From Verrucomicrobiaceae bacterium (GTDB lineage: Bacteria > Verrucomicrobiota > Verrucomicrobiia > Verrucomicrobiales > Verrucomicrobiaceae), in contig JAIXSY010000023.1 of assembly GCA_027484445.1 (NCBI GenBank), forward strand, positions 1-64,000: a DNA stretch of 64,000 bases, written 5' to 3'. The notes beneath the pieces were generated by a model, which was given only the letters and a program-made list of their open reading frames with translations, searched no databases and was not told where the DNA came from. The position numbers were made by a program, and so were the translations under genes. Positions 8,553 through 18,136 of the stretch are shown here, in pieces. Numbering within the stretch: the stretch's first letter is position 1; the number at the start of each line of letters is the position of its first letter.

Positions 8553-10832
8553 ATGATCCTCACCCCAGCCGCCTTCACCCGACTTCGGTCGATCCTTCTG
8601 CGCGCGCTCGTGGGGGGCCTCTTTGGCGGGACCCTGCATCCCAGCCCCGCCCAGACACCGGCCAAGGCTTCGCTTTCAGAGAGTTCCACCATCAAGCTGA
8701 ACTTCCAAAACGTGCCCGTGCAGGCCATCATCCCGCTCTACACGCAGCTCACCGGGAAAAAAATCATCCAGGACTCCTCCCTCCAAGGTGAGCCACTGCG
8801 GATCGTCGCCCCAGAGCCCTTGCCCATCAAAGAGGCAGTCAGCTTCATTGAGGCGACCCTGCTGCTGAATGGTTACGTGTTTATCCCTGTGGATGCACGC
8901 ACGGTGAAGCTCATTCATCACAGTGGCGGCAAGAGTCCGACCCCCGAAGGTTTGCCCGTGTATCGCAACCTCGCGGAACTGCCCGAGGGCGAAGAGATTT
9001 GCCACTTCATCTTGCCTCTACAGCACATCTCACCCGATGAAGCCTCCAAAGCGTTTCAGCAGGTGATCAAGCTGCATGCCTACGGAGCCATCATGCCAAT
9101 GATGAACTCCTCTGCACTCATCATCACAGAAAACACGGCCACGATCCGCAGCATCGCGGAAATGGCACGCGTGATCGATGTGGCACCAGCGGAGATCGCC
9201 AATGAGATGATCCAGCTCCAGCGCAGCGATCCCGAAAGCATCGCTGAAATCATCAGCGAGATCTTCGACGAACGTGAAAAAGCCGCTGAATCTGCGGCAG
9301 CCATCTCTCCCACCACACCTGCGGCCACCAACCCGCGCCCCACTGGGAACACCGCCCCTGCAAACCCAGCCAGCAGTGCGAACACCAATCCGTCCATCGC
9401 TCGGGTGCAGGTCTTTCCCCACCGACGCACCAACAGCCTGCTCGTCATCGCCCGTCCCGTGGACATCGCTTACATTCGAGGCTTGGTCGAAAAGCTGGAC
9501 CAACCCAGCGACAACGTCACCTTCCTGAAGCGCAAACTCAGCTACATCGACGTGGGCGACTTCCTGCCAGTCGCCTACAACGCTCTCGCCAAAGACACCG
9601 ACATCCAAAACGAAACCAGCGCCAGCAGTGGTGGCGGTGCTGGAGGCAGCAGCCGGAGACGCCCGTCCGGCTCCTCGAATTCACCCTCCACGGACGCGGC
9701 CAATCGACAGAACGATAGCGGCCTGGATAACCAAGGATTCAACTCCGCGGGTGGTTTTGGCTTTAACTCTGGCAATCAAGGCCAAAACAACCGGGCCGCA
9801 CGCAGCCTGCTGGATGATCCAGAAGCCACGTCAGCCCCCGAATCCATCGTGGTGGGAAAAACGCTGCTCATTGCCGATCCGCAGTCGAACAGCCTCGTCG
9901 TGAATGGCTCCCCAGAGCACATTCAGATCATCGACCAACTCATCCAAGAAATGGATGTCTGCCCCCAGCAGGTGTACATCAGCACCATCATCGGTCAGCT
10001 CAGCCTAGGCGGGGAGTTCAACTATGGCTTCGACTTCCTGAATGCGCTGGATGACTTCACCCTTCGTCAAAAAGGCGTAACCACCCCGAGTGGCAGCACC
10101 TCCATCGCAGGTGCTTTGGATTTGCCCTTCAATGGCGACAACATCAGCACCGCAGCTCTTGGCTTTTATGGCCAACTCGGAGCACTCAGCCGCTACATCA
10201 AGGTGCTGGAAGGAAACAAAAACTTCAAAGTGCTCTCCAGCCCGAGCCTGCACATCATGAACAACGGCAAGGCCGTGATCTCCAGCGGCCAGCGCATCGC
10301 CGTTCCCGTCAACATTCTCTCCAACGCAGGCTTCAACAACGTCGCTGCCACCAGCGCTAGCATTGACTATCGAGATGTCGTTCTGAAGCTAGAGGTCGTG
10401 CCCTTGATCAATTCCGATCGTGAAGTCACCCTGCGCATCGCACAGATCAATGACAACATCGTTGGAGAGCAGAACATCTCTGGAAACACCGTGCCCACCA
10501 TTGGTACGCAAGAACTGCTAACCACCGTCACCGTGCGCAATGGTGCCACCGTCGTCTTGGGGGGACTCGTCACCGAACGCACGGGCAACAATGAACGTGG
10601 AGCCATCTTCCTGCGCCGCGTGCCGGTGCTAAAGCACCTCTTCGGCTCTACCCAGAAAACCAGTCAGCGGGACGAACTGCTCATCTTCATCCAGCCGAAC
10701 ATCGTCAGCGCCCGTGATCCCGGCAACCATCCGAATGAAATCGAAGCCCGCCGCACGCGCATCCTTGATGAGACCATGCGCTTCGGCATGCCCCTGGATG
10801 AAATCCCCAAAGCCCTTCCCGCCGACAAATAA
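8553..10832 (+). CDS. Type II/IV secretion secretin (GspD/PilQ-like)
   Basis: 759 residues forming an outer-membrane secretin ring. After an N-terminal export segment there are N0/N1-type ring domains (FQNVPVQAIIPLYTQLTG, ~50; FILPLQHISPDEASKAFQQVI, ~155) and a Pro/Asn/Ser-rich linker. A further N-domain (RVQVFPHRRTNSLLVIARP) and a long Gly/Ser/Asn-rich insert (~365-420) follow. The C-terminal secretin domain has the hallmark VVLGGLVTER and VPVLKHLFGSTQ, then DELLIFIQPNIV. No gspE, gspF or pseudopilin genes are adjacent, so it is an orphan in this window. Type II versus type IV pilus use cannot be decided. Confidence 0.9.
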   Translation: MILTPAAFTRLRSILLRALVGGLFGGTLHPSPAQTPAKASLSESSTIKLNFQNVPVQAIIPLYTQLTGKKIIQDSSLQGEPLRIVAPEPLPIKEAVSFIEATLLLNGYVFIPVDARTVKLIHHSGGKSPTPEGLPVYRNLAELPEGEEICHFILPLQHISPDEASKAFQQVIKLHAYGAIMPMMNSSALIITENTATIRSIAEMARVIDVAPAEIANEMIQLQRSDPESIAEIISEIFDEREKAAESAAAISPTTPAATNPRPTGNTAPANPASSANTNPSIARVQVFPHRRTNSLLVIARPVDIAYIRGLVEKLDQPSDNVTFLKRKLSYIDVGDFLPVAYNALAKDTDIQNETSASSGGGAGGSSRRRPSGSSNSPSTDAANRQNDSGLDNQGFNSAGGFGFNSGNQGQNNRAARSLLDDPEATSAPESIVVGKTLLIADPQSNSLVVNGSPEHIQIIDQLIQEMDVCPQQVYISTIIGQLSLGGEFNYGFDFLNALDDFTLRQKGVTTPSGSTSIAGALDLPFNGDNISTAALGFYGQLGALSRYIKVLEGNKNFKVLSSPSLHIMNNGKAVISSGQRIAVPVNILSNAGFNNVAATSASIDYRDVVLKLEVVPLINSDREVTLRIAQINDNIVGEQNISGNTVPTIGTQELLTTVTVRNGATVVLGGLVTERTGNNERGAIFLRRVPVLKHLFGSTQKTSQRDELLIFIQPNIVSARDPGNHPNEIEARRTRILDETMRFGMPLDEIPKALPADK

Positions 10833-10934
10833 ACCGTGAAGGCTTGATGTCAGCTCGCTGCCTCAAAGCTTGAAGAAAAAACAAATCGCAGTTGCAAGCA
10901 CGCAAACCTGAGGCAGACTGCCCTCCCAACAAAT

Positions 10935-11011
<77 letters not shown>

Positions 11012-11015
11012 ATTT

Positions 11016-11053
11016 AAACCCTTGTAAGTCGTAAGATTTACAAGGGTTTCTTG
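11016..11053 (+). terminator. Rho-independent terminator after tRNA-fMet
   Basis: A perfect 12-bp stem AAACCCTTGTAA / TTACAAGGGTTT (11016-11027 with 11038-11049) begins five bases after the tRNA CCA and continues into TTTCTT. It fits as the tRNA transcript terminator. Confidence 0.8.
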
Positions 11054-11132
11054 TCAGGTGGCACTTCGCTTTTTTCTTCGCTCAATGGGGCGTCTTGACA
11101 CTGGGGGCCGAACTTGGCAGGCTCGTTAGGTC

Positions 11133-11687
11133 ATGAAAATCCTCATCCTCGCCATGCTTCTCGCGATCTTTTCTAGCGAGATCGGACACGCGCAAAACAA
11201 CAACAATGGGGGAGGAACCACAGGCCCCACCCAGACGAAAGCAGTGCCAGAGGAGTTTTATCAAAACGGAGTGTGGACAGGATCACTGCGCGGAGGTCGC
11301 TACCTTGTGAAGTGCTCGCAAATCATCGCTCTCTCCAAGCACGAATACGTGGCGGATGGGGCAGCTCGTGTCGTCGAGGTGAACCTAACGCTCAGCTCCA
11401 ACACTGCCGTGCGCTTTTACTTCCTGGAACCCCTGAGACTGGAGGGTGGCGGCACGATTGCCGCAGGGCAGCAGGCCATCGACAAGGCACGGCAATTGGT
11501 CCAGGATGCTGCCCGCCGAATCTCGCCCACTTTGACGGAGCCAAAAGTGGTCAAGACCTACCCAAGCTCGACACATGCGCACACGGTCGAATTCGTTCTG
11601 CGTGAAGAAGGACGGCTGAATTCACTCTTCGATAGCCTGGAGAGCGCCTTTCGCGATCCTGGGAACAAGCACTTCTGGCGCGAATGA
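11133..11687 (+). CDS. Hypothetical secreted protein
   Basis: 184 residues, not recognised. The signal peptide MKILILAMLLAIFSSEIGHA has an Ala-x-Ala-like cleavage site and is followed by an Asn/Gly-rich segment, then a soluble domain with no cysteine pair or catalytic motif beyond one Cys. It lies between the tRNA-fMet terminator and rnhA, 61 bp before the latter. Confidence 0.6.
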   Translation: MKILILAMLLAIFSSEIGHAQNNNNGGGTTGPTQTKAVPEEFYQNGVWTGSLRGGRYLVKCSQIIALSKHEYVADGAARVVEVNLTLSSNTAVRFYFLEPLRLEGGGTIAAGQQAIDKARQLVQDAARRISPTLTEPKVVKTYPSSTHAHTVEFVLREEGRLNSLFDSLESAFRDPGNKHFWRE

Positions 11688-11748
11688 TCAGCCTACAAGT
11701 AGCAGATCGACAGAGAGCTCTGAAAAACTGCCTTGCATCCATTCGGTC

Positions 11749-12246
11749 ATGACTCAGGTGACCATTTTTACAGATGGGGCCTGCTCTGGAAATCCAGGAC
11801 CTGGAGGGTATGGCGCACTGTTGCAGAGTGGTCGGCACCGCAAGGAATTGTCCGCAGGCTATCGACGCACCACGAACAACCGCATGGAATTGATGGCGGT
11901 GATCGCTGCCCTACGTGTGCTGAATCGTGCCTGCCAGGTCGTGCTCTACTCGGATTCTCGATACGTCGTGGATGCGATTGAGAAAGGCTGGGCGCGGGGA
12001 TGGCAATCTCGTGGCTGGGTCAAATCGGACAAACAGCGCGCGCAGAACGCTGATTTATGGGCCGAGGCTCTTGAGCTACTGGCACGACATCAGGTGCGGC
12101 TGGTGTGGGTGAAAGGTCATGCCGAAAACGAAGGCAACAATCGCTGCGATCAACTGGCCGTGGCTGCCGCTCAGGGATCGACGCTGCTGATCGACGAAGG
12201 GTTCGAAGCGACGAAAGTCAGCCCCGATTCTGGACTCGGCCTTTGA
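11749..12246 (+). CDS. rnhA: Ribonuclease HI
   Basis: 165 residues. Cleaves the RNA strand of RNA-DNA hybrids with two metal ions. The catalytic acidic tetrad is present: Asp9 (FTDGACSGNPG), Glu47 (NNRMELMAV), Asp69 (YSDSRYV) and Asp134 (NRCDQLA). His124 in VKGHAENEGNN is the flexible-loop histidine. The length is slightly above the usual ~155, with a C-terminal tail of about 20 residues. Confidence 0.96.
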   Translation: MTQVTIFTDGACSGNPGPGGYGALLQSGRHRKELSAGYRRTTNNRMELMAVIAALRVLNRACQVVLYSDSRYVVDAIEKGWARGWQSRGWVKSDKQRAQNADLWAEALELLARHQVRLVWVKGHAENEGNNRCDQLAVAAAQGSTLLIDEGFEATKVSPDSGLGL

Positions 12247-12266
12247 AGGGCCAAGCCCGTTTCGGT

Positions 12267-13094
12267 TTAACCAATCTTCACAACACCCACGGTCGCATTG
12301 TCCTGCCGCTCATAGTTCACACGGCGAATGGCAAAAAGGATAGCATCTGCGATTTTATCCGCCGTCGTGTGACGCCCAAAGCTCAGCAACTCTTCGAGGG
12401 CTTTGTGCTCCAGGGTAAAAATGCCATCGCTGGCAGCGATGATGATGTCACCGGCTTGCAGTTCGAGCGGGTGCTGTGGCAGATCCACCAAAGCGAGCGG
12501 ATACCCTAGCACAGCACTCTGCAAAGTGTGCCGCTCGGGGTGACGTGCCGCTTCTTCAGCGGTCATCAAGCCCTGACGCACGCGCTCCTCCAAGATGGGT
12601 GTGAGCGAGTGGTCCGCATTCAGGCGCATGAGCTTGCCGCCACGGTGCAAAAACAGCGGTGAGTCTCCCACGCTGATCCATTCCATCTGACGACGAGAGA
12701 TCAGCACAGAAAGCATGGTGGTGCCCATCGGCGGAGCGACACTCGGCATGCGCGCTGTGATGAGGCCAATGGTTTCATTCGCCGTATCTAGCGCGGTACG
12801 CAGGCGAAAACTCTGACTGCCCGGATGCTCATGAAAGGCACGCACAAAGGCATTCACGGCGATGTAGCTCGCCACGCTGCCGCCAGTGTGGGCCCCGAGT
12901 CCATCGCCCACCACGAGCAGCAGGCGCTGCAGCGATTGCTCTCCAGACTCGGAGGCATCGGCAAAGGCATAGTAGTCCTCTTGGTTTTCGCGTTTGCCAC
13001 GATACTGCCTGGCGGAAAAATCCTGCTCCTGCACAAAAGGCGGAGGGGCGATGGCAGCATCGGGCATGGCAGGAAGGGTGTAGCGTGCGGTCAC
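12267..13094 (-). CDS. PP2C-family serine/threonine protein phosphatase
   Basis: 275 residues. The metal-dependent phosphatase signatures occur in order: RGKRENQEDYYAF (~32), VVGDGLGAHTGG (metal-binding Asp, ~62), WISVGDSPLFLHRGG (~140), and IIAASDGIFTL (~215) with QDNATVGVV near the C-terminus. It is cytosolic, with no membrane segment. Its ATG overlaps the stop of the upstream galM-like gene (4-bp overlap 13091-13094), so the two are translationally coupled. No partner kinase is visible in the window. Confidence 0.88.
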   Translation of the reverse strand: MTARYTLPAMPDAAIAPPPFVQEQDFSARQYRGKRENQEDYYAFADASESGEQSLQRLLLVVGDGLGAHTGGSVASYIAVNAFVRAFHEHPGSQSFRLRTALDTANETIGLITARMPSVAPPMGTTMLSVLISRRQMEWISVGDSPLFLHRGGKLMRLNADHSLTPILEERVRQGLMTAEEAARHPERHTLQSAVLGYPLALVDLPQHPLELQAGDIIIAASDGIFTLEHKALEELLSFGRHTTADKIADAILFAIRRVNYERQDNATVGVVKIG

Positions 13095-14191
13095 TCGGCG
13101 GAAAACTGGAAGAGGGTGGTGTGTTGGTAGGTCTCACCGGGGCGCAGCGCAGAGCTGGGGAACTGCGGCTTGTTGGGGCTATCGGGGAACTTTTGTGTCT
13201 CCAGGCAGAAGCCATGGCGCTTGCCATAGACATGCCCACCTTTCCCCACTGTGCCTTTGAGATGATTGCCAGTGTATAGCTGCACCCCAGGATCGGTCGT
13301 GTGCACTTCCAGAATGCGACCACTCTTGGGCTCACGGACACGTGCCGCGAGCTTCATGCCCGTGCCATTCAGGACATAGTTGTGATCGTAGCCAAGGCCT
13401 TGCTGCAGAGGCTTGAAGGTGGCATCAATGCGCTCCCCGATGCGATGTGGCTGCGTGAAATCCAGCGGCGTGCCCACCAAGCTTTCGAGTTCGCCCGTCG
13501 GGATGAGATCGTCATCCGTCGCCGTGAAGCGATCCGCAGGGATCATGATCTCATGCCACAGAATGTCACCGCTGCCTTCACCGGCTAAATTGAAATAACT
13601 GTGGTTGGTCAAGTTCACGACCGTGGGCTTGTCGGTGACGGCTCGGTAGTCGATGCGCAGCGCCCCTTCCTCCGTCAGGGTGTAGGTCACGGTGCACTCA
13701 AGCTTACCGGGAAAACCTTCTTCACCATCAGCGCTGGTGTAACTGAGCTCCAGCGCCTGAGACGCCTCATCCACGCGGGGTTTCCACACCTTTTGATCAA
13801 AGGCGACACGGCCACCGTGAATGTGATTTTTACCTGAATTTGCGGTGACCTGATGCTCCACACCGTCCAGCGTGAATGCAGCGCCACCGATGCGATTCGC
13901 GTATCGTCCGGTGATGCAGCCAAAGTGCGGATGCTTGCTGAGGTAAGGCTCCAGATGGTCGAAGCCTAGCACCACATCGGCCAGCTTGCCTGCCCGATCC
14001 GGCACCTTCAGGGAGACGAGAATGCCACCCCAGTCCGTGATCCGCGCCTCCATGCCTTGGCGATTCCGCAGCGTGTGAAGCATGACCGTCTCTCCTGTGG
14101 GAGATTTCCCCCAAGGCTGCGAGGTGAGGGTGGCGTGGCTAGAGAGATGAGACATGGCTAAAAGGCAAAAGGCGGTGACGCAGAGTTTCAT
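13091..14191 (-). CDS. Exported aldose 1-epimerase (mutarotase)
   Basis: 366 residues. Interconverts alpha and beta anomers of aldoses such as glucose or galactose. The signal peptide MKLCVTAFCLLAMSHLSSHA suggests a periplasmic form. Family motifs include RYANRIGGAAFTLDG, NSGKNHIHGG, VNLTNHSYFNLAGEGSG (substrate His), GYDHNYVLN and FCLETQKFPDSPN (C-terminal catalytic Glu). It overlaps the PP2C gene by 4 bp. Exported mutarotases are common in polysaccharide-degrading PVC bacteria. Confidence 0.92.
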   Translation of the reverse strand: MKLCVTAFCLLAMSHLSSHATLTSQPWGKSPTGETVMLHTLRNRQGMEARITDWGGILVSLKVPDRAGKLADVVLGFDHLEPYLSKHPHFGCITGRYANRIGGAAFTLDGVEHQVTANSGKNHIHGGRVAFDQKVWKPRVDEASQALELSYTSADGEEGFPGKLECTVTYTLTEEGALRIDYRAVTDKPTVVNLTNHSYFNLAGEGSGDILWHEIMIPADRFTATDDDLIPTGELESLVGTPLDFTQPHRIGERIDATFKPLQQGLGYDHNYVLNGTGMKLAARVREPKSGRILEVHTTDPGVQLYTGNHLKGTVGKGGHVYGKRHGFCLETQKFPDSPNKPQFPSSALRPGETYQHTTLFQFSAE

Positions 14192-14299
14192 GGTAGTGGG
14201 CGTGACTGTCGTCCGTCAGGGCTTGTTCTCAGATGAGAGCTTCACCGACAAGACAAAAAACACGTCTGCCCCAGTTCCCTCCTCCCACAGGCTGCGAGA

Positions 14300-15331
14300 T
14301 CATTTTTTCGGCGGTGAAGGTGGTAGCCATTCATCAGGGGCTCCTGCTTTCTGCAAGACCTCTCTGAGCACGATAGGCCTGCCCTGCTGACGCTTGCTCT
14401 CCTGCGCGGCTTCCATGAAAGCGTAGATTTCGAGGGTCTGCCGCGCCGTGACCGGCGGCTGGCGGGTCTGGAAGAACTTGATGATCTCACGCAGGAGCGG
14501 CGTGTAATCGCCTTGGCTCGCCTGCTCCGTGATCTTCTCTTGGCCAAAGCGGATCAGCTTGTAATCCGTCGAGCCCATGGGCAGCGTGTGAAGGGCATAG
14601 AGGGTGCCCAAGCGACCGCCCTCCCACAGTCCTGTAACAACCGAGACATCGGGCGCTGAAGTGCGCTCGACCGAAAGGCAACCCGCCCCCATGACGGTAA
14701 ACAGGGCCTCGGCGCTATGAATGCCGTAGAAGAAAAGATCCGGATGATGGGGCAGAACCGGGGCTGGGCCATACGAGAGCACCGCACGTGCAGGCAGCTT
14801 CTCCGAATTCGCCACCTCCACCACCCCTGGCCACCAGCGTGTCGCCGAGGCACTGAACAAAGGCACCTTGGCGGCTTCTGCCAACTTGTAGATTTCCACC
14901 GCGTCCTTCAGACTCGCAGCCACAGGCTTGTCGAGAAAGAAGGGCTTGCCGCAGGCAATCACCTGCTTGGCTTGATCCAAGTGAGGCCGACCATCGACAC
15001 TCAGAATCATGACCGCATCCGTCGCTGCACAGACTTCAGCGATGCTGCCGAGCATCTTCACCCCAAACTTATCCCGAAGCGTCGTGGTGAAACCCGCGAT
15101 GCGGGATGTGCTCTCCGGCAGATCAGGACTGGCGCAGGGAAAGGCAGCGACCACACGGGCTCCTGGCACATGGTTGGGGTTCGCAGGATCGTTCAGGCGC
15201 AGTGTGAACTGCTCGCTGTGCGAGGTGTCGAGCCCGATCAGACCGATGCGGAGATTGTCAGCCATGGCAGACACGACTGGCAGGCAGGCTAGCCAAAAGT
15301 AGCGCAAAAGATGGGATCTCTGAGAAAGCAT
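14300..15331 (-). CDS. Gfo/Idh/MocA-like oxidoreductase, exported
   Basis: 343 residues. A hydrophobic export-like N-terminus (LLRYFWLACLPVVSAMA) precedes a Rossmann strand LRIGLIGLDTSH. The family's VDGRPHLDQAKQVIACGKPFFLDKPVA segment contains the EKP-like motif as DKP (~135), where the Lys is catalytic or NAD(P)-binding. Substrate and cofactor cannot be read. It is co-oriented with the downstream galM-like gene, with a 108-bp gap, consistent with sugar metabolism at the cell surface. Confidence 0.82.
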   Translation of the reverse strand: MLSQRSHLLRYFWLACLPVVSAMADNLRIGLIGLDTSHSEQFTLRLNDPANPNHVPGARVVAAFPCASPDLPESTSRIAGFTTTLRDKFGVKMLGSIAEVCAATDAVMILSVDGRPHLDQAKQVIACGKPFFLDKPVAASLKDAVEIYKLAEAAKVPLFSASATRWWPGVVEVANSEKLPARAVLSYGPAPVLPHHPDLFFYGIHSAEALFTVMGAGCLSVERTSAPDVSVVTGLWEGGRLGTLYALHTLPMGSTDYKLIRFGQEKITEQASQGDYTPLLREIIKFFQTRQPPVTARQTLEIYAFMEAAQESKRQQGRPIVLREVLQKAGAPDEWLPPSPPKK

Positions 15332-15360
15332 GTGCCACGCTAACGAAGGGCAAGGTTGGT

Positions 15361-16458
15361 TTAATTCAGCGCCTCTAGCTCAGGCAGCAGGAAGATGCCG
15401 TCTTTGCGGATCAGCTTGCCATCGAACCAGATTTCACCACCGCCATAATCGGCACGCTGGATATTGACCAGATCCCAGTGGACTTGGCTGCGGTTGCCAT
15501 TGTCCGCGATGCCTTCGTAGGCCTGACCTGGCGTGAAGTGGAAGCTGCCGGCGATCTTTTCATCAAAGAGAATGTCACGCATCGGCTCGCGGATCTCGCG
15601 ATTGAAGCCAATGGCGAATTCGCCGATGTAGCGCGCGCCTGCATCGCTATCAAAGATCTTATTGATTGCCGCCGTGTTGTTCGCTGTGGCGTTGATGATC
15701 TTGCCCTTGGAAAACTCCAGCTTCACCTGATCAAAGGCAATGCCTTGGTAGATGGTCGGGGCATTGTAGCTGATCACTCCTTCCACGCTTTCCTTCACCG
15801 GGGCGCTGAAGACCTCACCATCGGGAATGTTGTGCCGCCCACCGCAGACGATGGACTTCAGGCCTTTCAGGCTGAAGCGCAGATCCGTGCCTGGGCCGAT
15901 GATGTGCACGTCCTTGGCGCGATCCATCAGCTTCTTCAGTTGGTTCATCGCCGGAATGAGGGCGGCGTAGTCGAGCAGACAGACTTTGAAAAAGAAGTCC
16001 TCAAAGGCCTGCGTGCTCATGCCAGCCTGCTGGGCCATCGCACTCGTGGGCCAGCGCAGCACACACCAGCGGGTGTTGTTCACGCGCTCATTCATGAAGG
16101 GCCGCAGCCGAGCCATGACCATCTTCATCTTCTCCGCAGGCACATCGCTGTTTTCCGTGATGTTGTTGCTCCCACGCACGGCGATGTAGCAGTCCATCTT
16201 CTTCATGAGCTCCAGTTGATGCTCACCGATGAGTTCATATTGCGCTTCACTGGCATGCATCATCATCTCACGCGTCACTGTCGTGTCATGCAGATGAATC
16301 AGCGGATGTGCCTTGGCCTCAACCACCGCTCGAATCAATGCCTGCGCCACCTGCGGAGGAACATCGAAGCAGTCGATCCAGACGAAGTCACCTTTTTTGA
16401 CCTGAGTGGAGTAGCGAATGAGAGTGCGGGCGAGTTGATCGATGCGTGGATCGTGCAT
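15361..16458 (-). CDS. M29-family aminopeptidase (thermophilic-type leucyl aminopeptidase)
   Basis: 365 residues. Cytosolic metallo-aminopeptidase releasing N-terminal residues. Family features include the N-terminal TLIRYSTQVKKGDFVWID, the central RHNIPDGEVFSAP with a metal-ligand Glu (~240), GEFAIGFN (~305), FDEKIAGSFHFTPG (His, ~330) and SQVHWDL (His). The overall length fits M29. It ends 29 bp upstream of the oxidoreductase gene, so the two could be co-transcribed. Confidence 0.88.
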   Translation of the reverse strand: MHDPRIDQLARTLIRYSTQVKKGDFVWIDCFDVPPQVAQALIRAVVEAKAHPLIHLHDTTVTREMMMHASEAQYELIGEHQLELMKKMDCYIAVRGSNNITENSDVPAEKMKMVMARLRPFMNERVNNTRWCVLRWPTSAMAQQAGMSTQAFEDFFFKVCLLDYAALIPAMNQLKKLMDRAKDVHIIGPGTDLRFSLKGLKSIVCGGRHNIPDGEVFSAPVKESVEGVISYNAPTIYQGIAFDQVKLEFSKGKIINATANNTAAINKIFDSDAGARYIGEFAIGFNREIREPMRDILFDEKIAGSFHFTPGQAYEGIADNGNRSQVHWDLVNIQRADYGGGEIWFDGKLIRKDGIFLLPELEALN

Positions 16459-16665
16459 GAGCGGTTATAAACGTGGGGCGCGTTCGGGGTAAATCGGTTT
16501 TTCACAAAGGAGGCCACGGCTTCAAGGAAGTCTTGCCAAGGCAAGATCATGGATTTCCTGAGGGGCCGTTTGACCAGGGCAAAGTGAAGAAGTTGATGAA
16601 GATGGAAAAAACCTTTTGCGCATCGGCGAAGTCCTGCCATCATCCGCGCCCCTTCGACATGGCAA

Positions 16666-16741
16666 GGCTTGGTAGCTCAGTCGGTAGAGCAGGGGATTGA
16701 AAATCCCCGTGTCGGCGGTTCGATTCCGTCCCAAGCCACCA
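16666..16741 (+). tRNA. tRNA-Phe (anticodon GAA)
   Basis: 76-nt cloverleaf. The acceptor GGCTTGG pairs with CCAAGCC, the D arm is GCTCAGTCGGTAGAGC, the anticodon loop TTGAAAA within a GGGGA/TCCCC stem gives GAA, the T arm contains GGTTCGATTCC, and CCA is encoded. Confidence 0.97.
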
Positions 16742-16812
16742 TTCGCAGGTTTTAAAGAGCCACCCCTACGCTCCGGCTCACCTGCTGGAGCAGCCCGTCC
16801 CAACATTAGCCG

Positions 16813-17016
16813 ATGAAAGCTGAACTCGTCGAACAAGCCGCCCAGATCGTCAAAGATCCCCCGATCCTGATCAACATGGTCTCCAAGCGCGTGAAGCAGC
16901 TGAACAGTGGCCGCTCACCCCTCGTGGAACGTCGTCCAGGCCTGCGGGATGCTGACCTTGCTCTGTTGGAAATCATCCAAGGCAAGATCAAGCTCGAAGA
17001 CCTGCAGGGAGAGTAA
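16813..17016 (+). CDS. rpoZ: DNA-directed RNA polymerase omega subunit
   Basis: 67 residues. Omega helps beta-prime fold and assemble into RNA polymerase. The core PPILINMVSKRVKQLNSGRS and the DLALLEIIQGKI helix match short bacterial omega subunits. It lies 33 bp before smpB on the same strand, a likely operon. Confidence 0.85.
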   Translation: MKAELVEQAAQIVKDPPILINMVSKRVKQLNSGRSPLVERRPGLRDADLALLEIIQGKIKLEDLQGE

Positions 17017-17049
17017 CGATCCACTGGGCGGCCCACGAACCGCCGCCTT

Positions 17050-17529
17050 ATGAGCAGTAGCCAAATCCAGGAGATCGCCACCAACCGCAAGGCGCTGAGA
17101 GATTACAACATCTTGCAGCGCTACGAAGCCGGGGTGGAACTGAGGGGAACGGAGGTCAAGTCCATCCGCGAAGGTCGCCTCAACATTAGCGATGCCTTTG
17201 CCCGCATCGAGCGTGGCGAAGCCTGGATGTACAATCTGGACATCCAGCCTTACGATCGCGCCAACGGCTTCACCCAGCACGAGCCTCGCCGCACCCGTCG
17301 CCTACTTCTCAACAAGCGGGAGATCCTGAAACTTGCCGGGGAAACCCAGCAAAAGGGTCTCGCCCTCCCCGTGCTGCGGGCCTACTGGAAAGATGCCCGT
17401 GTCAAAATCGAACTCGGTCTGGGACGAGGCCGTGACAAAGGCGACCAACGCGAAGCCGTGAAGGAAAAAGAAGCCAAACGCGAGGCCCAGCGAGTCGTCG
17501 CCAGATTCAACGATCGTGGCCGAAGCTGA
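17050..17529 (+). CDS. smpB: SsrA-binding protein SmpB
   Basis: 159 residues. Binds tmRNA and brings it to stalled ribosomes for trans-translation. Family motifs are TNRKALRDYNILQRYEAGVELRGTEVKSIREGR at the N-terminus, NLDIQPYDRAN and RRTRRLLLNKREI. The basic C-terminal tail is rich in Lys, Arg and Glu. The tmRNA gene itself is not in the window. Confidence 0.96.
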   Translation: MSSSQIQEIATNRKALRDYNILQRYEAGVELRGTEVKSIREGRLNISDAFARIERGEAWMYNLDIQPYDRANGFTQHEPRRTRRLLLNKREILKLAGETQQKGLALPVLRAYWKDARVKIELGLGRGRDKGDQREAVKEKEAKREAQRVVARFNDRGRS

Positions 17530-17587
17530 GGACAGGCGTTGCCATCCTTCGTGGACCGCACTATGCACTCCCCACACACTCACCGCC

Positions 17588-18118
17588 ATGGACAAGCACT
17601 ACATCTGGGACGCCTACTTCGCTGAACTCTTCGACTCCTGCGTGCAGGAATACGACGAAGGAAACAAGGACTACACCGCCTGGTTCACCGAGGAAGATGT
17701 GGAGTATCTCAAAGCCATCGGCTGCCGCGAGCGCGAACTGTTTGACTTCGTCGAAGATCACTGCGTGTCGGATGGCCAAGATCCCACCGCCACGACCGCC
17801 CTGCTGATCACAGCCGTGCGCCGTGACTACTTCTTGACCATTCAAAAAGGGGTGCCGAGCACACGCATCATCCCTCCCTCAGAATTGCCTGCCAAAACCG
17901 CAGAGGTCGAAGGCATCGCTTGGTTGCCACGATTGATCGTGAAAGCACGTGCCAAGCTGCGCGGAGAGATGGACCCGGACACCATGTATGGCTGTGGGGG
18001 CGATCGCGCTTTCCTGTCGAAGCATGACATTCACCCTGCTGACTTCCTGCGCCACGTGTGGGCCGCTGGGGATGACGACGCCAAAATCATCGCCTACGTG
18101 AAGTCGCGCCAAGGTTGA
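17588..18118 (+). CDS. DUF5069-like hypothetical protein
   Basis: 176 residues from the ATG at 17588; an upstream in-frame ATG at 17516 lies inside smpB and adds non-conserved sequence. The C-terminal half has AWLPRLIVKARAKLRGEM and YGCGGDRAFLSKHDI, which look like the DUF5069 pattern (leading WLPRm-x-KARa, then a hydrophobic 'fL' helix). No membrane segment or catalytic motif is visible and no function is known. It starts 58 bp after smpB. Confidence 0.6.
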   Translation: MDKHYIWDAYFAELFDSCVQEYDEGNKDYTAWFTEEDVEYLKAIGCRERELFDFVEDHCVSDGQDPTATTALLITAVRRDYFLTIQKGVPSTRIIPPSELPAKTAEVEGIAWLPRLIVKARAKLRGEMDPDTMYGCGGDRAFLSKHDIHPADFLRHVWAAGDDDAKIIAYVKSRQG

Positions 18119-18136
18119 TTCGAGCAAACACCTTCG

